Assembly: GCF_039614725.1 (NCBI RefSeq)
Contig: NZ_CP154859.1
Location: forward strand, 3,224,001-3,288,000
DNA length: 64,000 nucleotides
Origin: Thauera sp. JM12B12
GTDB taxonomy: Bacteria; Pseudomonadota; Gammaproteobacteria; Burkholderiales; Rhodocyclaceae
Direction of reading: 5' to 3'
This document shows positions 18,002-28,002 of the stretch, in pieces. Position 1 is the first letter of the stretch, and each line of letters begins with the position of its first letter. The notes beneath the pieces were generated by a model, which saw nothing but the letters and a program-made list of their open reading frames with translations, searched no databases and had not been told where the DNA came from. A program made the translations under genes and the position numbers.

Positions 18002-18547
18002 ACGTCACGCCTTCCTTTCGCCCTCCGTCGCCCGCTTTCCGCGTACCCCCGTGTGGCCGCGGCCGGCTGCGATGCATTTCGCGGCCGCCCTGTTCGCGGT
18101 CGCGCTCGGCGGCTGCGGCACGCTGCCGCAGTGGCTGGCCGCAGAGGCCCCGACACCGGAAACGACCGTCGAAGCCAGTGCCCATGAGGCCGCTCAGCAG
18201 AAGCTTCATATCGCGGTGCAGGCAGCCCAGCCCGGTCAGGCCCGCCTCGCCACGGCCCGGCGCGCCCTCGAGAGCCTGCTGGCCGACGATCGTCCCGAGG
18301 CACGCGCCGTCCATCCCTATGCGCGAGCGCTGCTCGAACAGGTGCGCGAACGCCAGCGCCTGGCAAGCCTGAACGAGCGCCTGAGCCGCGAGCTCGAGCA
18401 GCGCGAGCACGATAGCGGCGAGCGAGAAGGCGAACTCGGGGAGCTGCGGCGCCAGAACGCCGAACTGCGGCGCAAGCTCGATGCCCTGACCGAGATCGAG
18501 CGCCGACTGACCCCGCCCGCCCCACCCCCCCGTCCCGGTCCGCCGCA

Positions 18548-18551
<4 letters not shown>
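17994..18551 (+). CDS. qseG: QseG-like outer-membrane lipoprotein
   Basis: A 185-residue protein located between glrK and glrR, exactly where QseG (YfhG) lies in enterobacteria. The lipobox AVALGGC makes it a lipoprotein. The lipobox is near residue 41 from the ATG at 17994, so the ATG at 18072 (MHFAAALFAVALGGC) may be the true start. The mature part is helical, with a predicted coiled coil (LNERLSRELEQREHDSGERE and on) and a proline-rich end. In E. coli QseG binds the kinase periplasmic domain and is required for its activity; the same role is inferred here. It overlaps glrR by 4 bp. Confidence 0.72.
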
Positions 18552-19951
<1,400 letters not shown>

Positions 19952-19975
19952 ACGAGAACACCCAAGGAGCCAGAC

Positions 19976-20161
19976 ATGATCAAACGCCAGACCATCGCCG
20001 CCATCCTCACCACCACCGCAATGGCCTACTCGATCGCCACCCCGGCACAGGCAGCCCGCCTGCTCGACGCCCCCCGCCTCAATGTCGCCACCGGCTGCAG
20101 CAGCGACAAACCGGCCACCACCACGCCGGACGAGCGCAAGGACAAGCCTGCCCAGACCTGA
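19976..20161 (+). CDS. Small secreted protein in the glr operon
   Basis: A 61-residue product beginning 24 bp after glrR with an AAGGAG ribosome binding site at good spacing. Residues 1-26 form a clear signal peptide (MIKRQTIAAI..., ending PAQA). The mature part is only about 35 residues, with one cysteine (ATGCSSDK) and a Thr/Lys/Asp-rich polar tail. No family is recognised. Its position suggests co-expression with GlrKR, perhaps as a periplasmic accessory or target. The single cysteine lies well past the signal, so it is not a lipobox. Confidence 0.6.
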   Translation: MIKRQTIAAILTTTAMAYSIATPAQAARLLDAPRLNVATGCSSDKPATTTPDERKDKPAQT

Positions 20162-20195
20162 GCGGCGCAACGCCCCGACGAGCTTGACGGATGCG

Positions 20196-20225
20196 GTCAT
20201 GAGGCGGAGACTCCGGCCTCATGAC
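20196..20225. repeat. Inverted repeat overlapping a start codon
   Basis: GTCATGAGGC (20196-20205) and GCCTCATGAC (20216-20225) are perfect 10-bp inverted repeats; the spacer can add a few more pairs. The right arm contains the ATG used as the start of the radical SAM gene. No T-run follows, so a terminator is unlikely. It could mask the start codon, or the true start may be downstream. Confidence 0.6.
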
Positions 20226-21342
20226 TGTATATAAAAACAGCTCAACACCCAACCCACCCGAGGCCGCCGTAAAGGTGGCATTTCTCGCGCGCGGACGCGG
20301 CACTGCAAGCCGACCGGACGGCCGCTATCTCGCCCATCGACGCGAAACCTTCGACGACGGCTGGAACGACGCGGGAGATGAGGATGGGCCGCGGCCGGAG
20401 ACGCAGCTCCTCGTCGATCGCGCGCGCAGCGTGATCAGCTACAACGCCTCGCCCGACGTCCCCTTCGACCGCTCGATCAACCCCTATCGCGGCTGCGAGC
20501 ATGGCTGCATCTACTGCTTCGCCCGTCCCAGCCACGCCTGGCTGGACCTCTCGCCGGGGCTGGATTTCGAGACCCGCCTGTTCTGGAAACCGGACGCGCC
20601 GACGGTCCTGCGCACCGAGCTCGCGGCGGCGTCCTATCGCTGCGCGCCGATCGCGCTCGGCATGAATACCGACGCCTGGCAGCCCGTCGAGCGCCACACC
20701 CGCCTCACCCGCCAGATCCTCGAGGTCCTGCTCGAGAGCAGGCATCCCGTGAGCGTGATCACCAAGTCGGCGCTGATCGAGCGCGACATCGACCTGCTCG
20801 CCGCGCTCGCGCGCGACGGCCTGGTCGAGGTCACGGTCTCCATCACCACCCTTGATGATGCGCTGGCGCGCCGCCTCGAGCCGCGCGCGGCACGCCCGGC
20901 ACGGCGGCTGCAAACCCTGCGCCGCCTGCACGAAGCCGGCATACCGGTCGGTGTGCTGTGCGCACCTCTGATCCCGGCGCTAAACGATCACGAACTCGAG
21001 GCCGTCGTCGAGGCCGCACACGCGGCCGGCGCGCGCAGCGCAGCTTACGTGGTGCTACGCCTGCCGATGGAGGTGAGGCCACTCTTCGAGGACTGGCTGG
21101 CGACGCATGCCCCCGACAGAGCGGCCCATGTGATGAGCCGCATCGCCCAAGTGCGAGGCGGGCGCGCCAACGACGCGCGTTTCGGCCACCGCATGCGCGG
21201 CGAGGGCGTGTTCGCCGAGCTCTACAGCCAGCGCCTGCGCCGCTTGCAGGCCAGGCTGGGCATGGGCCGCATGCGCCCCAGCCTCAATACCACGCGCTTC
21301 CGCCCTCCGGCTGCGGCCGGGCCGCAGCTCGCGCTGTTCTGA
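20221..21342 (+). CDS. PA0069-type radical SAM protein
   Basis: A 373-residue radical SAM enzyme. The [4Fe-4S] cysteines are Cys92, Cys96 and Cys99 in NPYRGCEHGCIYCFARP, a motif spacing shared with spore photoproduct lyase relatives and the PA0069 family. The N-terminal GRGTASRPDGRYLAHRRE and DDGWND stretches are also typical of PA0069 proteins. The reaction is unknown. The start is uncertain: ATG 20221 lies inside an inverted repeat, and TATAAA at 20230-20235 looks like a -10 box, which would place the true start downstream, for example at GTG 20275. Confidence 0.82.
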   Translation: MTVYKNSSTPNPPEAAVKVAFLARGRGTASRPDGRYLAHRRETFDDGWNDAGDEDGPRPETQLLVDRARSVISYNASPDVPFDRSINPYRGCEHGCIYCFARPSHAWLDLSPGLDFETRLFWKPDAPTVLRTELAAASYRCAPIALGMNTDAWQPVERHTRLTRQILEVLLESRHPVSVITKSALIERDIDLLAALARDGLVEVTVSITTLDDALARRLEPRAARPARRLQTLRRLHEAGIPVGVLCAPLIPALNDHELEAVVEAAHAAGARSAAYVVLRLPMEVRPLFEDWLATHAPDRAAHVMSRIAQVRGGRANDARFGHRMRGEGVFAELYSQRLRRLQARLGMGRMRPSLNTTRFRPPAAAGPQLALF

Positions 21343-21399
21343 ACGACGTGGCGCCGCATCGCCTTCCGGCAGGCGCGGAGGCTGCGGCGGGCCCACCCC

Positions 21400-22845
21400 T
21401 CAGGCCGTGCCGCCGACGGTCAGTCCGTCGATACGCAGGGTCGGCTGGCCGACCCCCACCGGCACGCTCTGGCCGTCCTTGCCGCAGGTTCCGACGCCAG
21501 GATCGAGACGCATGTCGTTGCCGATCATCTTCACCTTGGTGAGCGCATCCGGGCCGTTGCCGATGAGGGTCGCGCCCTTGACCGGGCGGGTGACCTTGCC
21601 ATCCTCGATCAGGTAGGCCTCGGCGGTGGAGAAGACGAATTTGCCCGAGGTGATGTCCACCTGGCCGCCGCCGAAGTTCACCGCGTAGAGGCCCTTCTTC
21701 ACCGACCTGATGATCTCCTCCGGGTCCTTGTCGCCGTTGAGCATGTACGTGTTGGTCATGCGCGGCAGCGGCAGATGGGCGAAGGACTCGCGGCGGCCGT
21801 TGCCGGTCAGCGGCATGCCCATCAGGCGCGCGTTCATCATGTCCTGCATGTAGCCGGTGAGGATGCCGTCCTCGATCAGCACCGTGCGCTCGGTCGGGTT
21901 GCCCTCGTCGTCGATGGACAGCGAGCCGCGGCGGTCGGGCAGCGTGCCGTCGTCCACGACGGTGACGCCCCGGGCCGCCACCTGCTGGCCCATGCGCCCG
22001 GAAAACGCGGAGCTACCCTTGCGGTTGAAATCGCCCTCGAGGCCGTGGCCGATCGCCTCGTGCAGCAGGATGCCCGGCCAGCCCGGCCCGAGCACCACCG
22101 GCATGGTGCCCGCCGGTGCAGGGTCGGCACCGAGATTGACGCGCGCCTGGTGCACCGCGGCGCGCGCGTAGTCGTGCAGGCGATCGTCGCAGAACCAGCC
22201 GTAGTCGTAGCGTCCGCCGCCGCCGGCGCTGCCCTGCTCGCGGCGGCCGTCCTCCTCCATGATCACGGTGATCGACACCCGCACCAGCGGACGCACGTCG
22301 GCCGCCATATGGCCGTCGCTGCGCGCCACCATCACCACCTCCCAGGAGCCGGCGATGTGGGCCATGACCTGGGTCACGCGCGCATCCTCCGCACGCGCGA
22401 AGCTCTCGAGGCGCTCGAGCAGCTTCACCTTGGCGGTATCGTCGAGCGAATCGAGCGGATCGTCCGCACGATACAGTCGCGTCCTCAGCTTGTGCGGACG
22501 GATGGCGACGCGGCGGCGCTCACCGGCGGCAGCGATCGCGCGCGTGGCGGTGGCGGCGCCGACGAGGGCGTCGAGCGAGATATCGTCGGAGTAGGCGAAG
22601 GCGGTCTTCTCTCCACTGATCGCGCGCACGCCCACACCCTGCTCGATGTCGAAGCTGCCCGACTTGACGATGCCTTCCTCCAGACTCCAGGCCTCGGAGC
22701 GCTGGTACTGGAAGTAGAGGTCGGCGAAGTCGATGTCGTGACGCATCAGCTTGCGGAAGGTCTTCTCGAGTTCCGCCTCGCCCAGGCCGTAGGGCGACAG
22801 CAGGTAACGGTCGGCGACCTTGATCGGGTTCTGGCTCTTGCTCAT
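21400..22845 (-). CDS. tldD: Metalloprotease TldD
   Basis: A 481-residue protein of the TldD/PmbA family. The zinc motif is intact as LLHEAIGHGLEGDFNRKGSS, and the C-terminal GKDGQSVPVGVGQPTLRIDGLTVGGTA is characteristic of TldD. With PmbA (TldE) it forms a heterodimeric protease that degrades unfolded peptides, matures microcin B17 and processes CcdA in E. coli; pmbA is not in this window. I chose the start MSKSQNPIKVADRYLLSP at 22845, preceded by AAGGA, over a longer frame that would overlap the amidase gene. It follows the amidase gene on the same strand. Confidence 0.94.
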   Translation of the reverse strand: MSKSQNPIKVADRYLLSPYGLGEAELEKTFRKLMRHDIDFADLYFQYQRSEAWSLEEGIVKSGSFDIEQGVGVRAISGEKTAFAYSDDISLDALVGAATATRAIAAAGERRRVAIRPHKLRTRLYRADDPLDSLDDTAKVKLLERLESFARAEDARVTQVMAHIAGSWEVVMVARSDGHMAADVRPLVRVSITVIMEEDGRREQGSAGGGGRYDYGWFCDDRLHDYARAAVHQARVNLGADPAPAGTMPVVLGPGWPGILLHEAIGHGLEGDFNRKGSSAFSGRMGQQVAARGVTVVDDGTLPDRRGSLSIDDEGNPTERTVLIEDGILTGYMQDMMNARLMGMPLTGNGRRESFAHLPLPRMTNTYMLNGDKDPEEIIRSVKKGLYAVNFGGGQVDITSGKFVFSTAEAYLIEDGKVTRPVKGATLIGNGPDALTKVKMIGNDMRLDPGVGTCGKDGQSVPVGVGQPTLRIDGLTVGGTA

Positions 22846-22948
22846 CAGGATTCCTTGGAACACGTGCCGGTTCGACCGGCAACGGACAAAAACGATCGGC
22901 GCCGCGTGACGCAGCACGCGAGGCGATGCCCGGCCGGGCGCGTCGCCA

Positions 22949-23776
22949 TCAGCGCAGGCAGCGGTGGCGAAGCGCGGGCAGGCTCTCGCGCACCGCCGCG
23001 ATGCGGGCCGGATCCACGTCGGCAACGACGACGCCCCAGCCTTCCTCGCGGCAGGACAGGATCTCGCCCCAGGGGTCGATGATCATGCTGTGCCCCCAGG
23101 TCACCCGTCCGCTGGGGTGGCGCCCGCCCTGAGCCGGCGCCATCACGTAGCACTGGTTCTCGATCGCGCGCGCGCGCAGAAGGACTTCCCAGTGCGCGCG
23201 CCCGGTGGTGTAGGTGAACGCGGCCGGCAGCACGATCAGGTCCACGACCCCCATGGCGCGGAAAAGCTCCGGAAAGCGCAGGTCGTAGCACACCGAAAGC
23301 CCGACTCGCCCTGCCGGCGAATCGAAGCACGTGACGGCGTGTCCGGGCTCGATGGTCGCCGACTCGTCGTAACGCTCCTCGCCGCGCTGGAAGCCGAACA
23401 GGTGGATCTTGTCGTAGCGCGCGACGCGTCGCCCCTGGTCGTCATAGACCAGCGTGGTGTTGCGCACCTTGTCGTCGGCCTCGGCGACGAGCGGGACGGT
23501 GCCGCCGATCAGCCACACGCCATGGCGCCGCGCCACCGCAGCGAGGAAATCCTGCAGCGGCCCGCCGCCATCACCCTCACGGATGCGCACCTTGGCGGTC
23601 TCGTCGGGGCCGATGAGCACGAAGTACTCGGGCAGCGCGACCAGCTTCGCGCCGGCTGCGGCGGCCTCGGCGATGAGCTCGGCGACACGGTCGAGATTGT
23701 CCTGCACCTCGGGGCCGGAGACGGTCTGGATGGCGGCGATGCGCACGGGCGCGGTCGATGGGGTGTGGTCTGTCAT
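22949..23776 (-). CDS. Carbon-nitrogen hydrolase (nitrilase superfamily, Nit/omega-amidase type)
   Basis: A 275-residue cytoplasmic hydrolase with the complete catalytic triad: Glu50 (LPEYF), Lys123 (RYDKIHLF) and Cys163 (SVCYDLRFPE). The RGEERYDES stretch and the C-terminal WGEILSCREEG place it with the Nit1/NitR-type amidases. Several of these clear damaged metabolites such as deaminated glutathione; the substrate here is not proven. It lies between the YhdP-type gene and tldD on the same strand, an arrangement common in betaproteobacteria. Confidence 0.9.
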   Translation of the reverse strand: MTDHTPSTAPVRIAAIQTVSGPEVQDNLDRVAELIAEAAAAGAKLVALPEYFVLIGPDETAKVRIREGDGGGPLQDFLAAVARRHGVWLIGGTVPLVAEADDKVRNTTLVYDDQGRRVARYDKIHLFGFQRGEERYDESATIEPGHAVTCFDSPAGRVGLSVCYDLRFPELFRAMGVVDLIVLPAAFTYTTGRAHWEVLLRARAIENQCYVMAPAQGGRHPSGRVTWGHSMIIDPWGEILSCREEGWGVVVADVDPARIAAVRESLPALRHRCLR

Positions 23777-23906
23777 CGTACTGGTGGGTGCCGGGATCCG
23801 CCTTCCGGCAAGGAGCGAGTTCCGTTGGTTGATGGGTCGGGCCGGCGACCTGCCGCGATGCAGGCGATCACCGCGTCCTCCGCGATGCGCGTGACGGCGC
23901 CGCCCC

Positions 23907-26900
23907 TCACTGCGCAGCAGGCACCGGCAGCTGTGCGCGCTTGGCGACCTGCGGATCCGACCAAGCGCCGGTGACCGCGTACTCGAAGGCGAACAGTTTC
24001 TCGATCGGGTCGCTCAGCATCTTCTGCGCCAGGTAGGTGACCACCCCGACCGCGGGGTTCAGCAGGCCCGCCGCGGCACCAATGGCGACCGACTCCGACA
24101 GCGTGGGTTGCACCAGCACGCGCAGGTCCTGGGTCTCGGCAACGACATTGGCCGTGCCGCTCATCCTCACACGGGCCGACGGGCCCCGAATCTCAAGATC
24201 CTCGGTACGCATCACGCCGTCAGCGACTTCGATGCTACCGGAAATACGATCGAAGGCGAATCCTTCCGAAAACACGTCGCGAAAGTCGAGCGTGATGCGC
24301 CGCGGCAAGGCCTGCAGGCTGAGGATGCCGAGCAGGCGCCCAACCCCCGGCTCGAGCTTGTTGAACTGGCCCGCGCCCGCCTCGAGCGTCATGTTTCCGC
24401 TGAGCGATGGATAGTCGATGCGGGTGGGCGCGCCCTGCCAGTCAAGGCGGCCGGACAGGCTGGCCTGCCCACCACGCACCACGTCGGGATAGCCGAGGCG
24501 GCGAGACAGGCCGCCGACGTCCGGCGTGTCGAGGCGGAAATCGAGCCGGGTGCGCTGGCGTCCGGCCGCCTGCCACTGACCGCTGCCGGCGAGCCGGCCG
24601 TCCGTATTGTCGAGCCCGAAGCGCTCCAGCTGCCACAGCCCCCCGCGGTTGCGCGCGAACAGCTCGAGCCGGCCGAGGGCGATGCCGCGCAGACGAAAGT
24701 CTTCGGCGACGACGTCGAGCGCGGGCAGCCGCCGCGGGGGGGCCTCGTCCACCTCGCCGGCGGCGCCGTCCCCTGCCGCGGGCGCGCGCTCCGCGCCCCC
24801 TCCCTCGCGCACCTCGGAGCCATCCTGGCCGACGTGCAGATGCCGGAAGCGGGCAAGCAGCGCGCCGTTGCCGGCGTGCCGCCAGTCGAATTCGCCGTCG
24901 GCGATGTCGCTCTCGAGGCGCGCCTTCCAGCCGCCGGCGTCGGCGGTGGCGCGCAGGTCGACCGCCTTCAGGGTGTGGCCAAGGGCGCGCAGCTCGTCTG
25001 CCGCGAGCGCGAGGTCGGCCAGTCCCCAGGCAGCGGAAGCAGGGCCACCGCCGGCCGACGTCTCGGCTTCGTCCTCGAGCGCGCCCTCGAGCACGTCACG
25101 CCAGGCGTCCACGTCGAGCTGGTCGAGCACCGCCGCCACCCGCACCCCCTGCTCCGCGGCCGGCGGCGGATCCGCCGTTGCGCGCCCGAGCGCGAGCCCG
25201 CCGCGCAACGTGGCCGGCTCGGTGCGCGAGCGCAGCAGCGCAGCACGCAGCACATCGCCCAGCTCGAGCGCGATCTCGTCGCGCTCGCGCCCTGCGGGAT
25301 GATCGAACATGAATCGCAGCGGCCACGGCGTGCCCGCGGACTTGTTGAGCGGCGCCGGCAGACTCGACGCAAGCCCGACGAGATCGGACGCCACCTCGAC
25401 ACGGGTGCCGCCGCGGCCGACGACGACCGCCGCGGTCCATTCGGTGTCCCCGGCCAGGCCGTCGAGCAGGGGTTGGTCATAGTGCGCACGCACCGACGCC
25501 GCGGCCGCACGGCCGCGGGCCTCGAAGCGCACCCCACCATCGCCGCCGGTGCGCGCGACCACCTGCACGGGGTGGCCGAAGATCTGCGCGCGCGCCTCCG
25601 GAATGGCGAGCGAGTCGGCAGTGAATCGCACGCTGCCGGCCGCGCGCTCGAGCGCCGGCAGTCCCGCCAGCAACTCGATCCGATTGGCGCTGAAGCGGAA
25701 GTCGCCCTCGACCCGGGTGTCGACCACCTTGCGCAGCGGCATCTCGAGCTCGAGCGCGAGTTCGCCGCGACCCTCGGCACGGATGCCCTCGGTGAAGCCG
25801 CCAATCCGCTCCGACACCGGACTGGCGGCGATGAAGCGCAGGAACTCAGCGGTCGGGCCAAGCGCGCGTCCGGTGATGGTCATGACCTCGCCCGCCGGCG
25901 CGTCGAGGTCGGGCACGTCCGCCACCACCCCGGTCAGGTCCACACCGAGGATGCGTCCGCGCTCGGCGCTGATGCGCATCCCGGGGCCCTCGAAGCGCAC
26001 CTCGCCGTGAATGCGGTCGATTCCCGGCCAGCCGGGCGCATAGTCGAGCACCGCATCCTCGACCCGAATGGTGACCAGAAAGCGCCCCTCGCCATTGCGG
26101 AACGGGAAGTCGTCGAGCCTGCCCTGCAGGCGCAGGCGCGCCTCCGGCACGCCCGCGGCGCGGATGGACTGCTGCACCCAGTCGCGTGTATGCGCATTGA
26201 CCACGCGGGGCAGATAACGCCACACCGCGGTGGCCTCGGCGCGGCTCAGGCGCGCCTGCATGTCGATCTCGCCGGCGCCCCCGGCACTCGGCCAGTAGCG
26301 TCCGGACGCACTGCCGGCGGCATCGGCGTTCTCGAACGCCGCCTCGTCGAGCGCGATCTCCAGGCGGCCGTCGCGCCGCTTCCAGCCGCCCGCCGCGCGC
26401 AGACGCTCGAAATCGAGCCGGCCGGGATCGAACACCATCGGCAGGTCGAGGTGCATGGCCGCGCCCGCGAGACGGAAGCGTCCGCCCTCGCTGTCGCCCT
26501 CGATTTCGCCGGACAGCCCGCCCAGGCCGGGAAAGCCTTCGCGCGCCTGCACGCCGACGCCGTCGAAGCGGGTCGCCAGCGACCAGCGGCGCGGCGCGTC
26601 GGGCGTGCCCTGCCAGTCGAGACGCAGATCCTCCACACGACCTGCGGGCTCGAAGCGGGCCAGGCGCGCACGCACGCCCTCGCCAAGCGGAAAGTGCGCG
26701 GCGAGTGCGGCGAGCGCCGCGAAGTCGAGCCGGTTCGCGCGCACCGAACCGCCAGCGAGCGCGCCATCGGCCGTGCGCTCGAGGCCGAGTTCGAAATCCG
26801 TGGGCCGGAGCGTCGCGCCGCCGGCCGACGCCAGCGTCAGCCCGGCGCTGGAGAAACGGGTCATGCGCGGTGCGTGTTGCACCGCAAGGCGGCCGTCGAC

Positions 26901-27890
26901 GCGATCGAGCGCGAGCTCGGGCAGATCCTCTCCGAGCCGCGTCCTCAGTCCGTCGAGCGCCACGTCCGCGGTCAGGGCGAAGCCCCCCTCGCCATCGGCA
27001 TCGAGCCAGGCACGCACGCTGCCGCGGCCGGCAAGCGGCACGGGGTAGTCGACCCACGCCTGCCAGGCCCCCAGATCGGCACGCTCGAGGGTGACGTACG
27101 CGCGGCCAGCGGAGGTCGCCGGGCGGGCGCGATCGGCGTGCTGCACTTCGCCACGCACGACCAGGGCCGAGGCGAGCGCCGGCGGCGGCAGCGCGTCGAT
27201 CGCGAAGCGCACGCGACCGCCGCGCTGGTCGAGGCGGAAGGCCACCTGCTCGAGCACGAGCGCAGGGGCCGCGCGCGCATCGTCCTGCCACACGACGCGG
27301 GCGCCGTGGATGAGGATCTGACGCTGGGCGAGCAGCCACGCCAAGCCCCCGTCCCCCTCGCCGCCGCCAGCGGGCAGGGCGATGCCCGCCACATGGAGCA
27401 CGCCCCCGGGAGCGCGGCGAAGCATGAGCTCGGGAGCGTGGAGATCGAGGCGGTCGAAATGCGCTGCGCCCCGGAGGAGCGAGGACCACGCCAGGGTCGC
27501 GTCCACCGCCTCCAGCGTCAGCGCCTCGCGGCCCTCGCCGTCGGCGATGCGCAGGCCCTCGATGCGCAGCCGCGGCCGCCATCCCGCCCAGCCACCCTCG
27601 ATGCGCGCGATCGAGACCGGCAGCCCGAGTTGCTCGCCGAGCAGCGCCGCGACCGGCGCGCGGAATTCGCCCATCGCCGGCATCAGCACGTGGCGCAGCA
27701 CGAGCACGCAGCCGGCGGCGACGAACCATGCCAGCACGAGCGCGCGCAGCGCCCAGGCGCGGGCGCTGCGCGCTGCACCGGACGACCTGCGGCCAGCGGC
27801 CGGCGGCGAGGGGTCTCCGTTGGGGAAGGGGGACGCGGGCGTGCTCAGTGACGTTGCTCGGAGACGATGCGTTGACGCGGGGATGTACAC
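23907..27890 (-). CDS. yhdP: YhdP-family giant AsmA-like envelope protein
   Basis: A 1327-residue protein, matching the length of YhdP. A basic, proline-rich N-terminus precedes one membrane helix (about residues 45-67), after which the rest is periplasmic and built of amphipathic beta repeats of the AsmA/VPS13-like type. The C-terminal part (RITLDFRDVFSEGFAFDRISG and on to VAIGAAAGLLNPAVGVVTYLAQKML) is the best-conserved YhdP segment. In E. coli, YhdP with TamB and YdbH moves phospholipid to the outer membrane. The exact start is uncertain; the ATG at 27890 leaves a 112-bp gap to glnE. Base use is uniform. Confidence 0.9.
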   Translation of the reverse strand: MYIPASTHRLRATSLSTPASPFPNGDPSPPAAGRRSSGAARSARAWALRALVLAWFVAAGCVLVLRHVLMPAMGEFRAPVAALLGEQLGLPVSIARIEGGWAGWRPRLRIEGLRIADGEGREALTLEAVDATLAWSSLLRGAAHFDRLDLHAPELMLRRAPGGVLHVAGIALPAGGGEGDGGLAWLLAQRQILIHGARVVWQDDARAAPALVLEQVAFRLDQRGGRVRFAIDALPPPALASALVVRGEVQHADRARPATSAGRAYVTLERADLGAWQAWVDYPVPLAGRGSVRAWLDADGEGGFALTADVALDGLRTRLGEDLPELALDRVDGRLAVQHAPRMTRFSSAGLTLASAGGATLRPTDFELGLERTADGALAGGSVRANRLDFAALAALAAHFPLGEGVRARLARFEPAGRVEDLRLDWQGTPDAPRRWSLATRFDGVGVQAREGFPGLGGLSGEIEGDSEGGRFRLAGAAMHLDLPMVFDPGRLDFERLRAAGGWKRRDGRLEIALDEAAFENADAAGSASGRYWPSAGGAGEIDMQARLSRAEATAVWRYLPRVVNAHTRDWVQQSIRAAGVPEARLRLQGRLDDFPFRNGEGRFLVTIRVEDAVLDYAPGWPGIDRIHGEVRFEGPGMRISAERGRILGVDLTGVVADVPDLDAPAGEVMTITGRALGPTAEFLRFIAASPVSERIGGFTEGIRAEGRGELALELEMPLRKVVDTRVEGDFRFSANRIELLAGLPALERAAGSVRFTADSLAIPEARAQIFGHPVQVVARTGGDGGVRFEARGRAAAASVRAHYDQPLLDGLAGDTEWTAAVVVGRGGTRVEVASDLVGLASSLPAPLNKSAGTPWPLRFMFDHPAGRERDEIALELGDVLRAALLRSRTEPATLRGGLALGRATADPPPAAEQGVRVAAVLDQLDVDAWRDVLEGALEDEAETSAGGGPASAAWGLADLALAADELRALGHTLKAVDLRATADAGGWKARLESDIADGEFDWRHAGNGALLARFRHLHVGQDGSEVREGGGAERAPAAGDGAAGEVDEAPPRRLPALDVVAEDFRLRGIALGRLELFARNRGGLWQLERFGLDNTDGRLAGSGQWQAAGRQRTRLDFRLDTPDVGGLSRRLGYPDVVRGGQASLSGRLDWQGAPTRIDYPSLSGNMTLEAGAGQFNKLEPGVGRLLGILSLQALPRRITLDFRDVFSEGFAFDRISGSIEVADGVMRTEDLEIRGPSARVRMSGTANVVAETQDLRVLVQPTLSESVAIGAAAGLLNPAVGVVTYLAQKMLSDPIEKLFAFEYAVTGAWSDPQVAKRAQLPVPAAQ

Positions 27891-28002
27891 ATGCCGGGTG
27901 CCTGCCGGGACGGATAAAATGCACGCTGACCGCCCGCTTGCTGTGGAATACCGGCTCGGCCGTCATTCTACCAACGATCCGCGCCCGCACTGGAGCCACG
28001 CC

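Noticed and set aside
24108..27851. 1247-residue plus-strand open frame opposite yhdP
   Set aside because: Antisense to a clear YhdP-family protein, composition is Arg/Ala/His/Gln-rich as expected for a shadow.
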